From Prosthecobacter sp. (GTDB lineage: Bacteria; Verrucomicrobiota; Verrucomicrobiia; Verrucomicrobiales; Verrucomicrobiaceae): a stretch of 64,000 nucleotides of DNA. The stretch is taken from positions 1 to 64,000 of the forward strand of contig JABARQ010000020.1 in assembly GCA_019186985.1 (NCBI GenBank), in the 5' to 3' direction. The notes under the pieces are model-generated. The model was not told where the DNA came from, ran no database searches, and saw only the letters and a list, made by a program, of their open reading frames with translations. Positions 37,401 through 46,384 of this stretch are shown piece after piece (the stretch's first letter is position 1; each line of letters begins with the position of its first letter). Position numbers and translations under genes: made by a program.

Positions 37401-38986
37401 GGAGCAACACCATCACGGTCAAGGCCATTGACGACGAAGGTTTTGAGAGTGCTGAGGTCACCCGCACCTTCACCTACACAAGACGCTACAAGCTTGGCGT
37501 TTCCAGATCGGCGGTCCCAGCCGGAACCGTCGCCATCGCCGCAACTCCTTCCACCTCCATGACCACGCTCACAGCAGCCACCCTGGTGAACGCCAACCCA
37601 AGGGAGTACTCACTGCTGCCTGGCACGACAGTCAAACTGACCGCCACGCCCAAGCCCGGCTACGTCTTCAGTCATTGGTCCGGCCAGCCTTCCGGATCTG
37701 CTGAATCCGGCCCCGTCCTCAACTTTGTCATGCCCAGCATGGACGTCAGCGGGCTCACGGCGCATTTTGTGGCCAACCCCTTCACTCCCCCGGCCGGCCA
37801 GGGCAATGTGTTCTATGGGCTTGTCCGCCCTGCCAGCGACGGCGACATCAGCAATGACAGCGTCGGCTTTGCCACAGGAACGATGACTGCAACCACAGGC
37901 GCCTTCTCGGGCAAGATCCTTGTCGGCGGCCTCTCGCAATCCTTTGCCGCTACTTTCTACGGCAACGGCAGCAGCCTGTTCACGGTCGGGACCGCCAAGC
38001 AGTCCACCCTTTCATTTGGCGGTGGTTACAGCCTGACGCTCAACTTCAGCGGCGGAGTGGTCCAGGCCAGCCTGGCCAAGTCTGGCATCACCAGCACAGC
38101 CACCTTGCAGAGAATCATTTACAGCAGCACCAACAAGCTTCCCTCCACGCCTGCTCCCAGCAGTCTTCTCAATGTGGCTGTTCCCGCCTCGGGTCCGATC
38201 AACCAGGGCTTCTATACGGTGGCGCTCATGTCCAAGGAAGTCAGCACCAGCTATCCTCAGGGAGATGGCTACCACACCATCACGCTCACCAACCTGGGGC
38301 TCGCCACCCTGGTCGGCACGCTCGCGGACGGTTCGGCCTTCACTGCCAGCAGCGGTCTGGTGAGTGGCAACAACTCGCCCGTCTTTGCCCAGCTTGTCAC
38401 GCCTGGGGCCGCAGCCACCAACAAGGGCGGAAGCTTCAGCGGGGTCCTGACCTTTGACAGAACTCCGACGGACACGGATGTTTCCGGGATCGACATGCTC
38501 TGGACGCGTCCGGCCGTCACCCAGGTGGCTGGCACCACCGTTGCGGCCAAGGCGACCCAGCTCTATACGGCTGGCTGGCCTGGCGGCATTCGTGTCGATG
38601 CCGCGGGTGCGCTCTACAACAAGACCACCAGCGTTCAGAACACCCTTGGCGTCCTCACGGTTGCAGCCGGCACCAAGAACACCAATCTGGAGTTTACTGG
38701 ATTCGAAATCACCGGCGGAAACATCATTGTGGATGCCATCACCATTCTCGGAAATGTCGTGACCAAGGTGCCCGCGACGAATTCAACCTTCACCCTGAGC
38801 GCCAGTGCTTCGACAGGCGGCTTCACAGGCACCTTCAGCCCTGGCTGGACCGGTACAAAGCCGACATTCAAGGGCATCATGGTGCAAAAATCAGGCGCCT
38901 ATCAGGGCGGTTACGGCTTCTTCATCGGCAACCAGGCCGGTGACCTTGATCCGGAAAGCGGCCGCGTCTTCCTCGGGGCACCTTAA
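34424..38986 (+). CDS. large secreted protein with choice-of-anchor-D (ASH) repeats and Calx-beta domain
   Basis: 1520 residues from ATG 34424, chosen because a signal peptide starts there (SLVSTSALMLAMAVPALA, cleavage near residue 28). Domains in order: a N-terminal beta-rich domain (about 30-205); ASH/choice-of-anchor-D modules near 209-325 and 326-450; a fibronectin-III-like segment near 453-555; two further ASH modules near 556-674 and 675-800; a Calx-beta-like domain near 805-920; an Ig-like domain near 924-1015; an InlB-type 'GYVFSHWSG' repeat near 1070; and a C-terminal Ser/Gly/Thr-rich beta domain (1124-1520). The first and third ASH modules resemble each other, as do the second and fourth. 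It is probably an adhesin or surface-matrix protein. It lies 169 bases after the ATPase gene and has its own terminator. Confidence 0.87.
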   Translation: MTFFTVSQRARSLVSTSALMLAMAVPALAQFSSSAWTGDASANVSTATNIWAYNLGAASSATINGVTFTGVAGGSPAVAGKFSLNFPSGILTGDSNNLTSLGGLGSAVLATDFVYNAFPATLTLEGLTNGQTYVLNVYTVGWEAAGNRFATWSSDGDSANLDVDEFGDNNGSLIQYTFTASGTTRTITITPLTAASWHFYGLALSALRPEISVEEPLSTPLTDGSSTIAFGNVRKDIASTAKTVTIRNDGTEDLSISNVTLDGTHSGDFATNLTSLDGTVAPGGSTTFTVTFTPLASGARSAVVHILSDDADEGSFDINLSGVGTIPLISVQGNNTTIANGDGTPDTADHTGFGSTPVTGGSVTRTFTISNTGTSQLLLTGTAPDYVTLTGSSDFSVTVQPTTPVAATSGTTTFQITFDPGSSGDATAVVSIDNDDDSANPYTFTIQGTGTEPPAVDSPTSGSLTPSTATLGGDVTDDGSSTVTARGVVYSKTSLNPDPEIGGANVTNATAAGTTGVFTVDVSSLTEATQYSFKAYATNILGTTYTTVATFTTPGIPEIGVEQPTGTNLVDAVSSVSFGSVKKGQSSADKTFTIRNNGTADLTISGVNIDGADASDFDLDLTLLSSVIAPGDTSSFIISFNPSSAGLLGAALHVESDDDDEASFDVSLSGTGTVPEIAISGNGVEIASGDLDPSSADDTAFGYVSLTGTASRIFAITNTGDAELELTGLPVVEIVGTDASEFSVVATPSSPLAPLTGTSTFEIEFAPTSTGLKEARVVIGSDDDSEPLYEFAIEGTAVEPSVFSYSASHYNVKQGSTSVTLTVNRTGGTNPTSIRLATTDGSHLENFSHTYEAGQAGSDYIAQNTIINFAQDEVTKDITITLLPKAGEQPNYIFWALLSDAASGNSITADSAGIRIYHYVDPVVTILTPGAATTAVSGISPYQISGYVRDYELFGINRVEVVVNGVLPPVNAVLGSGTSVVPWTLDITPSESGSNTITVKAIDDEGFESAEVTRTFTYTRRYKLGVSRSAVPAGTVAIAATPSTSMTTLTAATLVNANPREYSLLPGTTVKLTATPKPGYVFSHWSGQPSGSAESGPVLNFVMPSMDVSGLTAHFVANPFTPPAGQGNVFYGLVRPASDGDISNDSVGFATGTMTATTGAFSGKILVGGLSQSFAATFYGNGSSLFTVGTAKQSTLSFGGGYSLTLNFSGGVVQASLAKSGITSTATLQRIIYSSTNKLPSTPAPSSLLNVAVPASGPINQGFYTVALMSKEVSTSYPQGDGYHTITLTNLGLATLVGTLADGSAFTASSGLVSGNNSPVFAQLVTPGAAATNKGGSFSGVLTFDRTPTDTDVSGIDMLWTRPAVTQVAGTTVAAKATQLYTAGWPGGIRVDAAGALYNKTTSVQNTLGVLTVAAGTKNTNLEFTGFEITGGNIIVDAITILGNVVTKVPATNSTFTLSASASTGGFTGTFSPGWTGTKPTFKGIMVQKSGAYQGGYGFFIGNQAGDLDPESGRVFLGAP

Positions 38987-39004
38987 CTCAAATCCATTCA
39001 TTCC

Positions 39005-39044
39005 ACGGCACGGCGGGAGGTCTCCCCCGTGCCGTTTGACTTTT
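39005..39044 (+). terminator. intrinsic terminator after the ASH-repeat gene
   Basis: ACGGCACGG (39005-39013) pairs perfectly with CCGTGCCGT (39027-39035), with a further GGGAG/CTCCC inside, followed by TTTGACTTTT. It lies between the convergent ASH-repeat and ruvB genes. The + strand T-rich tail makes it mainly a terminator for the repeat protein; the stem could also hinder transcripts from ruvB. Confidence 0.85.
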
Positions 39045-39053
39045 CACCGATGA

Positions 39054-40058
39054 TCAGAAGAGCTCCGTCTGCCCGCTGAGCGGCGGCACCAGGCCGAGCT
39101 TGCGGTAGGCCGCGGGCATGGCGACACGGCCGCGCGGCGTGCGCTTTACAAAACCCTGCATGACCAGATAGGGTTCGTGCACATCCTCCAGAGTCGAGGC
39201 GTCCTCGCCGATGGCCACTGCCATGCTGTTGAGGCCCACGGGTCCACCATCAAACTTGTGGATCAGGGCCTCCAGGAACCGCTTGTCCATCTCATCCAGC
39301 CCTGTCTCGTCAATCTCACGCATGGTCAGCGCCAGGCTGGCCACCTCCTGGGTCACCACGCTTTTGGCCTTCACCTGGGCATAATCACGAACCCAGCGAA
39401 GCAGGTGGTTGGCGATGCGCGGAGTGCCGCGTGAGCGCTGGGCGATCTCCCGGGCTCCGCCTTCCTCGATCGGCACTGACAGCAGCCTTCCGGAACGCAT
39501 GATGATGTGCTGCAGCTCCTCGACCGTGTAGTAATCCAGGCGGTTCGGAATGCCAAAACGGCTGCGCATCGGGGCGGTCAGCATGCCGGCCCGGGTCGTC
39601 GCCCCCACCAGGGTGAAGGGCGGCAGGTCGATCCGGATCGTTCGTGCCTTGGGCCCCTGGTCGATGATGATGTCGAGCCTGAAATCCTCAATCGCTGGGT
39701 AAAGGTATTCCTCAATGCTCGGGTGCAGGCGATGGATCTCGTCGATAAACAGGATGTCACGCTCCTGCAGGTTGGTCAGGATGCCGGCGAGGTCCCCCGC
39801 CCTTTCAATCTGAGGCCCGCTGGTGGTGTGAAGCCGCGATCCCACGGAGGTGGCGATCAAGTTGGCCAGGGTCGTCTTGCCGAGGCCGGGCGGTCCGCAG
39901 AGCAGGGCGTGGTCCAGGGGTTCCCCGCGCATCTTGGCGGCCTCCACCATCACCAGGAGCTGCTCCTTCACCTTGGTCTGGCCGTGGAACTCCTCAAAGT
40001 TGCCCGGACGCAAAGCCAGGTCAAAGGGTGAGTCAGCTTCGTTGAGGGAGGGATTCAC
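39054..40058 (-). CDS. ruvB: Holliday junction branch-migration ATPase RuvB
   Basis: 334 residues from a GTG start. RuvB is the hexameric AAA+ motor that drives branch migration of Holliday junctions with RuvA. The sequence has Walker [10 protein letters not shown], Walker B FIDEIHRL, sensor 1 [10 protein letters not shown], the arginine-finger region and the C-terminal winged-helix domain ([27 protein letters not shown]). Length is standard. It begins 21 bases after the stop of queD on the same strand, so both are probably cotranscribed. ruvA and ruvC are not in this window. Confidence 0.97.
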   Translation of the reverse strand: MNPSLNEADSPFDLALRPGNFEEFHGQTKVKEQLLVMVEAAKMRGEPLDHALLCGPPGLGKTTLANLIATSVGSRLHTTSGPQIERAGDLAGILTNLQERDILFIDEIHRLHPSIEEYLYPAIEDFRLDIIIDQGPKARTIRIDLPPFTLVGATTRAGMLTAPMRSRFGIPNRLDYYTVEELQHIIMRSGRLLSVPIEEGGAREIAQRSRGTPRIANHLLRWVRDYAQVKAKSVVTQEVASLALTMREIDETGLDEMDKRFLEALIHKFDGGPVGLNSMAVAIGEDASTLEDVHEPYLVMQGFVKRTPRGRVAMPAAYRKLGLVPPLSGQTELF

Positions 40059-40079
40059 GGCCGGTCAGGTCAGGACACA

Positions 40080-40445
40080 TCAAAACTCGCCGCGGAAGAC
40101 GCAACGTGCGTTAGGCGTCTCGTGAATGGTGATCTCGGCAAGGCCGGGAAGCTGCGGTGCGAGGTGCTTCCAGAGCCAGGCGGCCATGTATTCAATCGTC
40201 GGGTTTTCAAGCCCCTCGATCTCGTTGAGGTAGCTGTGATCCAGCCTTTCCATCAAGGGCTTCATGGCACGGCTGATTTCAGCATGGTCATAAACCCAGC
40301 CGATGGCCGGGTTCACTTCGCCTTCAATGGCGATCTCCACCTTGAAGCTGTGACCATGCATCTTGGTGCACTTGTGTTCACAGGGCAGGTTGGGAAGCGT
40401 CTGGGCGGCTTCGAAACGGAAGTCTTTGATGATGCGGGCTCGCAT
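40080..40445 (-). CDS. queD: 6-carboxy-5,6,7,8-tetrahydropterin synthase (QueD-like)
   Basis: 121 residues, the usual QueD size. QueD makes 6-carboxytetrahydropterin from dihydroneopterin triphosphate in queuosine and deazapurine biosynthesis. The catalytic cysteine C26 (HKCTKMHGHSF) and zinc ligands H30 and H32 are present, as are LDHSYLN and the glutamate in IHETPNARC. The first zinc ligand, H16 of E. coli QueD (FEAAH), is replaced by Q15 (FEAAQ). The enzyme may use a different ligand or differ in activity. It is the first gene of a likely queD-ruvB unit and is divergent from a PQQ-like gene. Confidence 0.9.
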   Translation of the reverse strand: MRARIIKDFRFEAAQTLPNLPCEHKCTKMHGHSFKVEIAIEGEVNPAIGWVYDHAEISRAMKPLMERLDHSYLNEIEGLENPTIEYMAAWLWKHLAPQLPGLAEITIHETPNARCVFRGEF

Positions 40446-40533
40446 GATGAAAGGATAGTCCCGAGCCAGGCGGAACGGTCAAGGCGCAGGCGGTTGATAT
40501 GCTTGGCCTCAGGGCACCGTAGAAATGGGGCCC

Positions 40534-42870
40534 ATGAACCGCCTAGCCGCCACCCTCGCCGCCCTGCCCCTGCTGATCCATGCGGAGGACTGGCCCCAGT
40601 TCCGAGGCAGCAACGGCAGCGGCATCTCCTCCTCCAAGCGCCTGCCCGAACACTTTTCCCACGACACGAACCTCGCCTGGAAGGCCCGGGTTGGCGAGGG
40701 CATCGGCTCGCCCGTGATCAAGAACGGAAGGGTTTACGCCACGGCCATGGCGGAGGGCCAGAAGGCCGCCGTCACCGCCCTGGATGCCGCTACCGGCCGG
40801 GTGCTCTGGCGCACGGAATTTGACACCGGCACCCTGCCACGCATCACCCCGCCTAACAGCCATGCATCCTCCACCCCCGCCACGGACGGCGATCGTGTTT
40901 ACGTTTACTTCAGCACCCTCGGACTGCTGGCCTTTGACGCCGCCACTGGAAAGGAAGCCTGGCGCTTCTCAATGCCCCGCCCGGCCTTCCTCATGGACTG
41001 GGGCGCCGCCTCCTCCCCCATCGTTCATGACGGCCAGGTCATCTTCTGCCAGGATGACGACCTGGCACCCTTCATCGTCTCCGTGGACGCCAGGACCGGC
41101 AAGGAGCGCTGGAAAACCCTGCGCAAGGACATGCTCGCAGGTTACGCGCTTCCCGTCCTCTGCACCGCCAATGGCCGTACCGACCTGGTGGTCGCCGGCA
41201 GCGGCAAGCTCAAGGGCTACGACCCGTCGTCTGGCAAGGAGATCTGGACCTGCAACACACTGCTCCGGACCATCATGGTTTCGCCCGTTGTTCACGAAGA
41301 CGTCATCTACATCGCCGTGCAGAGCTATGGCGACTCAACCCGCACCCTGAAACATGCCCTGCTGGAGTGGCTGGACACCAACCAGGACGGCATTCTGGCG
41401 CGAGAAGAAACCCCCAGGGAGTTCCACGAACGCTTCGACCTCTCCGACAAGAACAAGGACAAGGTCATCGGCCCGGAGGAGATCGACACCGCCTTCCAGT
41501 CGCCCGACAACATGGCCGCTGGCGGCAACATCATCCAGGCCATTCGCGGCGGTGGCACAGGCGACGTGACCAAGACTCACGTCCTTTGGAACGAGGATCA
41601 CAAGACACCGTCCAACCTGTCCTCACCGCTCTATTACAACGGCAGGCTTTACCTGGTGAAAAGCGGAGGCATGTCCAGCTGCTATGAAGCCAGGAATGGC
41701 AGGCTCCTCTGGGAACGCAGCCGCCTCGGCAACTTCGGCGACTACTACGCCTCCCCCATCGCAGCCGACGGCCGGGTTTACATCGCCGGGAAAAACGGCT
41801 TCATCGTCGTCCTCCAGGATGGCCCCGAACTCAAGGTCCTCGGCAAAAACGACGTTGGCGAGGACATCATCGCCACCCCGGCCATCGCCGACGGCAGGCT
41901 GTATGTCCGCACCCGGGAAAACCTCTTCTGCATCGCCGAGAGCAACACCAACACCACGATGGTGACGACCGCCAGCACGGTTCCCGCTGCAGACTTGACC
42001 GGCCTGGAAAAAGCCGCTCCCGCCAGCGGCCAGCGGACATGGAACGGCTACACCGGCTCCGCCCTCGGCCAGGAAGCCTGGAACGACGCCGAACTCGAAG
42101 CCCTGCTTCAGCAGCTGCGTAAGCTGAACTACAGCGCCGTTGCCATTCCTGGGAACCTTCAGCCCTTCCCCGCCATCCGGGTCGACGGCGACACCGCAGG
42201 CCGCCGGGCGTTCCTGGGGCAGGAAACCTTTGCCAATCCTGATGTCACCGCCATCACCGAACGTTTCCGCAGACGGGCCAAAGACCTTGGATTCCAAATT
42301 GTGACCGCACCTCCCCAGCCGGGGTCCGTGCTGCCGAAAGCCGAGTTCAGCGATGAAAAAACCCTGCATGAGCTGGTCACGCCCATGTGTGGCGAAGGCG
42401 TCGCCGAGCGCATGTGGCTGGGTTTCCAGGCCATGGCCAAGGCCTCGGAGATCATTGCCAAAAACGACCCTTCCCTGGGGCTGCCCGTTCCGGACATGCT
42501 GACGCGTCATCTCAATGCCCAGGGACCGACACCGGCCTGGCTGACCGAGGTCAAGACCCTCTACACCACCGCCATGAATGAAATGTTCCGGGCCAACACC
42601 CGGGCCAGGGAGGGATCTCGCAGCCTCACCTTGTATCATGCCAAGCGTCTCGAGTTCACCTTCCACTTTCTCACCTCCATTGAAAACCTCTACAAGGCCC
42701 ATGAGCCCGGCCTGCGGACCGAATCACTCGTCGCAGCCCAGGAATCTCTCTACAACGCCCTCAACTCCTACGCAGATGCCGCGCGAGATTCCGGTGACCG
42801 CGGGGCCATCGCCCTGCTGAACGAGCACGGCTACCGGGTCCTGGTCAAAGCCGCCCAGGCAAGTCCCTGA
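40534..42870 (+). CDS. PQQ-like beta-propeller with two EF-hands and a C-terminal helical domain
   Basis: 778 residues from ATG 40534; an ATG three codons upstream is also possible. A signal peptide (MNRLAATLAALPLLIHA) is followed by EDWPQFRGSNGSG, the usual opening of verrucomicrobial and planctomycete PQQ-repeat proteins. Propeller repeats such as VTALDAATGRVLWRTEF and LAFDAATGKEAWRF run to about residue 485. Inserted between repeats are two canonical EF-hand loops, at about 281-292 (D-x-N-x-D-G, E at 12) and 305-316 (D-x-N-x-D, E at 12), so calcium binding is likely. The last 290 residues are mainly helical and not recognised. The propeller probably binds a ligand or partner in the periplasm; no catalytic residues are claimed. 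Confidence 0.85.
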   Translation: MNRLAATLAALPLLIHAEDWPQFRGSNGSGISSSKRLPEHFSHDTNLAWKARVGEGIGSPVIKNGRVYATAMAEGQKAAVTALDAATGRVLWRTEFDTGTLPRITPPNSHASSTPATDGDRVYVYFSTLGLLAFDAATGKEAWRFSMPRPAFLMDWGAASSPIVHDGQVIFCQDDDLAPFIVSVDARTGKERWKTLRKDMLAGYALPVLCTANGRTDLVVAGSGKLKGYDPSSGKEIWTCNTLLRTIMVSPVVHEDVIYIAVQSYGDSTRTLKHALLEWLDTNQDGILAREETPREFHERFDLSDKNKDKVIGPEEIDTAFQSPDNMAAGGNIIQAIRGGGTGDVTKTHVLWNEDHKTPSNLSSPLYYNGRLYLVKSGGMSSCYEARNGRLLWERSRLGNFGDYYASPIAADGRVYIAGKNGFIVVLQDGPELKVLGKNDVGEDIIATPAIADGRLYVRTRENLFCIAESNTNTTMVTTASTVPAADLTGLEKAAPASGQRTWNGYTGSALGQEAWNDAELEALLQQLRKLNYSAVAIPGNLQPFPAIRVDGDTAGRRAFLGQETFANPDVTAITERFRRRAKDLGFQIVTAPPQPGSVLPKAEFSDEKTLHELVTPMCGEGVAERMWLGFQAMAKASEIIAKNDPSLGLPVPDMLTRHLNAQGPTPAWLTEVKTLYTTAMNEMFRANTRAREGSRSLTLYHAKRLEFTFHFLTSIENLYKAHEPGLRTESLVAAQESLYNALNSYADAARDSGDRGAIALLNEHGYRVLVKAAQASP

Positions 42871-42877
42871 CCGGTTG

Positions 42878-43636
42878 TCACAAGCGCACCGGCACCTGAT
42901 GGTCGCGCAGGAAGCGCTTCACATCACCCACGGTATATTCGCCAAAGTGAAAAATGCTCGCCGCCAGCACGGCGTCCGCCTTGCCCTGGCTCAGCACGTC
43001 GGCCATGTGCTGCAGGTTGCCCGCTCCGCCGCTGGCAATGACGGGAATCGTCACCGCCTCGCTCACGGCACGCGTCAGGGCGATGTCATAGCCGGCCTTG
43101 GTGCCGTCTGAATCCATGCTGGTCAGCAGAATCTCCCCCGCGCCGCGACGGCAGACCTCGGCCGCCCATTCGACGGCATCCAGTTCGGTCGGATTGCGGC
43201 CGCCGTGGGTGTAAACCGTCCACGAACCGCGGTCATTGCGCTTGGCGTCGATCGCCACCACCAGGCACTGGCAGCCGAAGGCTTCCGCCGCAGCATCAAT
43301 CACCTCCGGAGTCTTCACCGCCGCCGTGTTGATGCCGACCTTGTCCGCGCCGGCCAGCAGCATTTCACGCATGTCCGCCACGGTCCGGATGCCCCCGCCG
43401 ACGGTCAGCGGCATGAAGCAGCTCTCCGCCGTGCGCGCCACCACATCGACCATCGTCTTCCGCTCCTCATGGCTGGCGGTGATGTCCAGAAACACCAGTT
43501 CGTCCGCGCCCTGGGCGTTGTAGACCTTGGCGCACTCCACCGGATCACCGGCATCGCGCAGCTGCAGGAACTGCGTGCCTTTGACCACACGGCCTTCTTT
43601 GACATCGAGACAGGGGATGATGCGCTTGGTGAGCAT
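42878..43636 (-). CDS. hisF: imidazole glycerol phosphate synthase cyclase subunit
   Basis: 252 residues from ATG 43636. HisF, with the glutaminase HisH, converts PRFAR plus ammonia to imidazole glycerol phosphate and AICAR in histidine biosynthesis. It is a TIM barrel; catalytic aspartates are D11 (IIPCLDV) and D130 (VVAIDAKR), and the phosphate-binding loops VGGGIRT and ASGGAGN are present. Frame extension to 43684 is not conserved. hisH and other his genes are not adjacent. It converges with the EF-hand propeller gene with only seven bases between stops. Confidence 0.97.
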   Translation of the reverse strand: MLTKRIIPCLDVKEGRVVKGTQFLQLRDAGDPVECAKVYNAQGADELVFLDITASHEERKTMVDVVARTAESCFMPLTVGGGIRTVADMREMLLAGADKVGINTAAVKTPEVIDAAAEAFGCQCLVVAIDAKRNDRGSWTVYTHGGRNPTELDAVEWAAEVCRRGAGEILLTSMDSDGTKAGYDIALTRAVSEAVTIPVIASGGAGNLQHMADVLSQGKADAVLAASIFHFGEYTVGDVKRFLRDHQVPVRL

Positions 43637-43747
43637 TTGCGGGCTGGGCTGATAACGATGCCACCCCAGGAACGCAAGCGCCAAACCAGGGCCGGACGGC
43701 TCGATTCCACGATTGACCGAAGCGCCTCGTTCCGTTCAAGCTGCATC

Positions 43748-45070
43748 ATGCCCGAGACCTCGCGCCGCTCCTTTCTCTCCTCCGCCACCGCCACCACCTT
43801 TTCCCTGGCCAGCCTGCCCCTCATTGGCGCCGAGGGCCGGAAATACCGCACCGCCCTCATCGGCAGCGGCTGGTGGGGCATGAACATCCTCCGAGAAGCC
43901 ATGGCCTCCGGCCGTTGCAAGGTCGTAGCCCTCTGTGATGTCGATGAAAACGTGCTCACCAACGGCATCGAGGACGTCAAATCCGAGAGCGGTGACGAGC
44001 CCAAGGGTTACAAGGACTTCCGCGATCTCCTGGTCGAAGCCAAGCCCGAGATCGTCATCATCGGCACCCCCGACCACTGGCACGCCCTGCAGAGCATCGC
44101 CGCCTGCCAGGCCGGTGCCCATGTCTATGTGGAAAAACCCACCGGGCACACCATCCACGAAAGCCGCGCCATGGTGAACGCCGCCAAGAAGTCCGGTGTT
44201 GTCGTTCAGGTCGGCCTGCACCGCCGCATCGGCCCCCACCACGTCGCCGCCATGGATTTCCTGCGTTCTGGAAACGTGGGCAAGGTCGGGATGGTGCGTC
44301 TTTTTGCCCACGGCAGAGGCGGACCGGAGCAGCCCAAGCCGAACAGCAAGGTCCCCGACAGCCTCGACTGGGACATGTGGTGCGGCCCGGCCCCCCTGCG
44401 TCCCTTCAACACCAAGCTCCATCCCGGCGGCTGGCGAAACTTCCTCGACTATGCCAACGGAACCATGGGTGACTGGGGCGTGCACTGGCTGGACCAGGTG
44501 CTCTGGTGGAGCGGTGAAAAGGGCCCTAAAAAGGTGTTCTGCACCGGTGGCAGGCCCGTGTTTGGAGCTCCCGTGCTGAACGACAAGGAGCAGACCACCG
44601 ACGCCCCCGATCACCAGGTGGCCACCTTCGAGTTCGAACAGTTCACCGCCGTCTGGGAGCACCGCAAGTTCGCCGGCAACGGGGCGGAAAAGCACCATGT
44701 CGGAGCATACTTCTACGGCGACAAAGGCACCCTGCACATCGGCTGGAAGGACGGCTGGACCTTTTACCCCGCCGATGGCAAAAGCCCGGTCAGCCATGGC
44801 GACAACCAGCTACAGGAACCCGACGGCGACGGCCATAACATCGGCGCCCTCTGGGCGGATTTCATCGACGCCATCGACAAGGGCCGCGCCCCCGTGGCCG
44901 ACATCGAGAGCGCCCACCGGTCCAGCTGCCTGCCCTTGTTAGGCATGATCTCCTGGCGCACCGGCCGCAGCCTGCGCTGGGATGCCGAGAAAGAGCAGAT
45001 CATCGGCGACCCAGACGCATCCAGGCTCCTCCGCCGCGACTATCGCGGCCCCTGGCTGTATCCGGTCTGA
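43748..45070 (+). CDS. Gfo/Idh/MocA oxidoreductase, Tat-exported
   Basis: 440 residues. The N-terminus has a twin-arginine signal (TSRRSFLSSATATTF), so the folded, cofactor-loaded enzyme is probably exported. The Rossmann domain follows: ALIGSGWWGMNIL, VVALCDVDEN, IVIIGTPDHWHALQ and the family hallmark EKPTGH. The C-terminal alpha/beta domain ends with RRDYRGPWLYPV, as in many planctomycete and verrucomicrobial members. Such enzymes use NAD(P) to oxidise sugars or inositols; the substrate is unknown. The open frame extends upstream across hisF antisense to 43205, but the Tat signal fixes the start. The aminotransferase gene follows after 86 bases. Confidence 0.92.
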   Translation: MPETSRRSFLSSATATTFSLASLPLIGAEGRKYRTALIGSGWWGMNILREAMASGRCKVVALCDVDENVLTNGIEDVKSESGDEPKGYKDFRDLLVEAKPEIVIIGTPDHWHALQSIAACQAGAHVYVEKPTGHTIHESRAMVNAAKKSGVVVQVGLHRRIGPHHVAAMDFLRSGNVGKVGMVRLFAHGRGGPEQPKPNSKVPDSLDWDMWCGPAPLRPFNTKLHPGGWRNFLDYANGTMGDWGVHWLDQVLWWSGEKGPKKVFCTGGRPVFGAPVLNDKEQTTDAPDHQVATFEFEQFTAVWEHRKFAGNGAEKHHVGAYFYGDKGTLHIGWKDGWTFYPADGKSPVSHGDNQLQEPDGDGHNIGALWADFIDAIDKGRAPVADIESAHRSSCLPLLGMISWRTGRSLRWDAEKEQIIGDPDASRLLRRDYRGPWLYPV

Positions 45071-45156
45071 AACAGGGCTGATGCCGCAGACAGACACTGC
45101 CCTTGAGGAATCGCTGGCACCCGGACGAATCAGGACTTAACCGTTCGTCCCTCGCC

Positions 45157-46347
45157 ATGCCTGTCCCCCTTCTCGACGTCAACGCCCAGAACCTGCCCCT
45201 AGAATCCGAACTCCAGGCCGCCTTCAGCCAGGTGCTCCACCATGGCAGGTTCATCATGGGACCGGAGATGGAGGCGTTTGAAAAGGAAGTCGCCGCCATG
45301 ACCGGAGCCCGGCACGCCCTGGCGGTTTCGTCAGGCACTGACGCCCTGCTGCTGGCCCTGATGGCGCTCGACATCCGACCAGGGGACGAAGTCCTCTGCC
45401 CCGCCTTTACCTTCTTCGCCACCGCCGGAGCCGTGTCCCGCCTGGGCGCCGTGCCGGTTTTCACGGACATCTGCCCGGTCTGCTTCAACATGGACGTCAA
45501 CGACGCCCGGGCCAAGATCACTCCCCGGACCAAGGCCATCATCCCCGTTCACCTCTTCGGCCAGTGCGCTGACATGGATCCCCTGCTGGCCATGGCCCAA
45601 GAACATGGCCTGAAGGTCATCGAAGACGCCGCACAATCCATCGGCGCCACCTACAAAGGCCGCCAGTCCGGCACCCTGGGCCACTTTGGCACCTACAGCT
45701 TCTTCCCCAGCAAAAACCTGGGCGGCTTTGGCGACGGGGGCATGCTCGTGACCAACGATGATCAGCTGGCCGAATTCGCCCGTGTCCTGCGCGTGCACGG
45801 CTCCAAACCCAAATATTACCACCATTATGTGGGCGGCAATTTCCGCATGGACACCCTCCAATGCGCCCTCCTCAGCGTCAAACTGAAGCGTTACACGCAG
45901 TACACAGCCGACCGTCAACGCAACGCCGCCCACTACACGGCAGAGCTTCTGAAACTGCCCGGCGTGGTCCAGGCCGACCCCGCCCACTGCAAATGCCAGT
46001 CCAGCCAGGACAGCTGGCTCTCCGCCCAGAAGGCACGGATCGTCCTGCCGGTCGGTTATGGCCACAACGGCCATATCTGGAACCAGTACACCCTTCGCGT
46101 TCTCGGCGGCCAAAGGGATGCGCTGCGCGAGCACCTGAACTCCAGAAAGATCGGCTGCGAGGTCTATTACCCGGTTACCCTCGACCAGCAGCAGTGCTTT
46201 GCCAACCTGCCGGCCAGCTCCCGCCTGGGTTGTGAAATCTCCCATCGCATGGCCGGCGAAGTCATCAGCATTCCCATCTACGGTGAACTGACCGAGGTCC
46301 AGCGCCTGGAGGTCGTTGCAGCGATCGGCGAATGGCTGAACATTTGA
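45157..46347 (+). CDS. DegT/DnrJ/EryC1-family sugar aminotransferase
   Basis: 396 residues. A PLP-dependent fold-type I aminotransferase. The PLP lysine is K186 in FFPSKNLGG, D157 (IEDAAQ) would contact the pyridine nitrogen, and SSGTDAL near 58-64 binds the phosphate. N-terminal VPLLDVNAQ and VYYPVTLDQQ near the C-terminus are typical of the group (WbpE, FdtB, ArnB-like) that makes amino sugars for surface polysaccharides. An unusual Cys/Gln-rich insert, ADPAHCKCQSSQDSWLS, occurs near residue 275. No other nucleotide-sugar genes are beside it; its neighbours are the Gfo/Idh gene and rpoA. Confidence 0.92.
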   Translation: MPVPLLDVNAQNLPLESELQAAFSQVLHHGRFIMGPEMEAFEKEVAAMTGARHALAVSSGTDALLLALMALDIRPGDEVLCPAFTFFATAGAVSRLGAVPVFTDICPVCFNMDVNDARAKITPRTKAIIPVHLFGQCADMDPLLAMAQEHGLKVIEDAAQSIGATYKGRQSGTLGHFGTYSFFPSKNLGGFGDGGMLVTNDDQLAEFARVLRVHGSKPKYYHHYVGGNFRMDTLQCALLSVKLKRYTQYTADRQRNAAHYTAELLKLPGVVQADPAHCKCQSSQDSWLSAQKARIVLPVGYGHNGHIWNQYTLRVLGGQRDALREHLNSRKIGCEVYYPVTLDQQQCFANLPASSRLGCEISHRMAGEVISIPIYGELTEVQRLEVVAAIGEWLNI

Positions 46348-46384
46348 ACAGACCGCCTCAAGCGGAAAGCTGTGAAAAACCTGC

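Noticed and set aside
43205-43747. N-terminal extension of the Gfo/Idh open frame
   Set aside because: It overlaps hisF antisense; the Tat signal at 43748 marks the real start.
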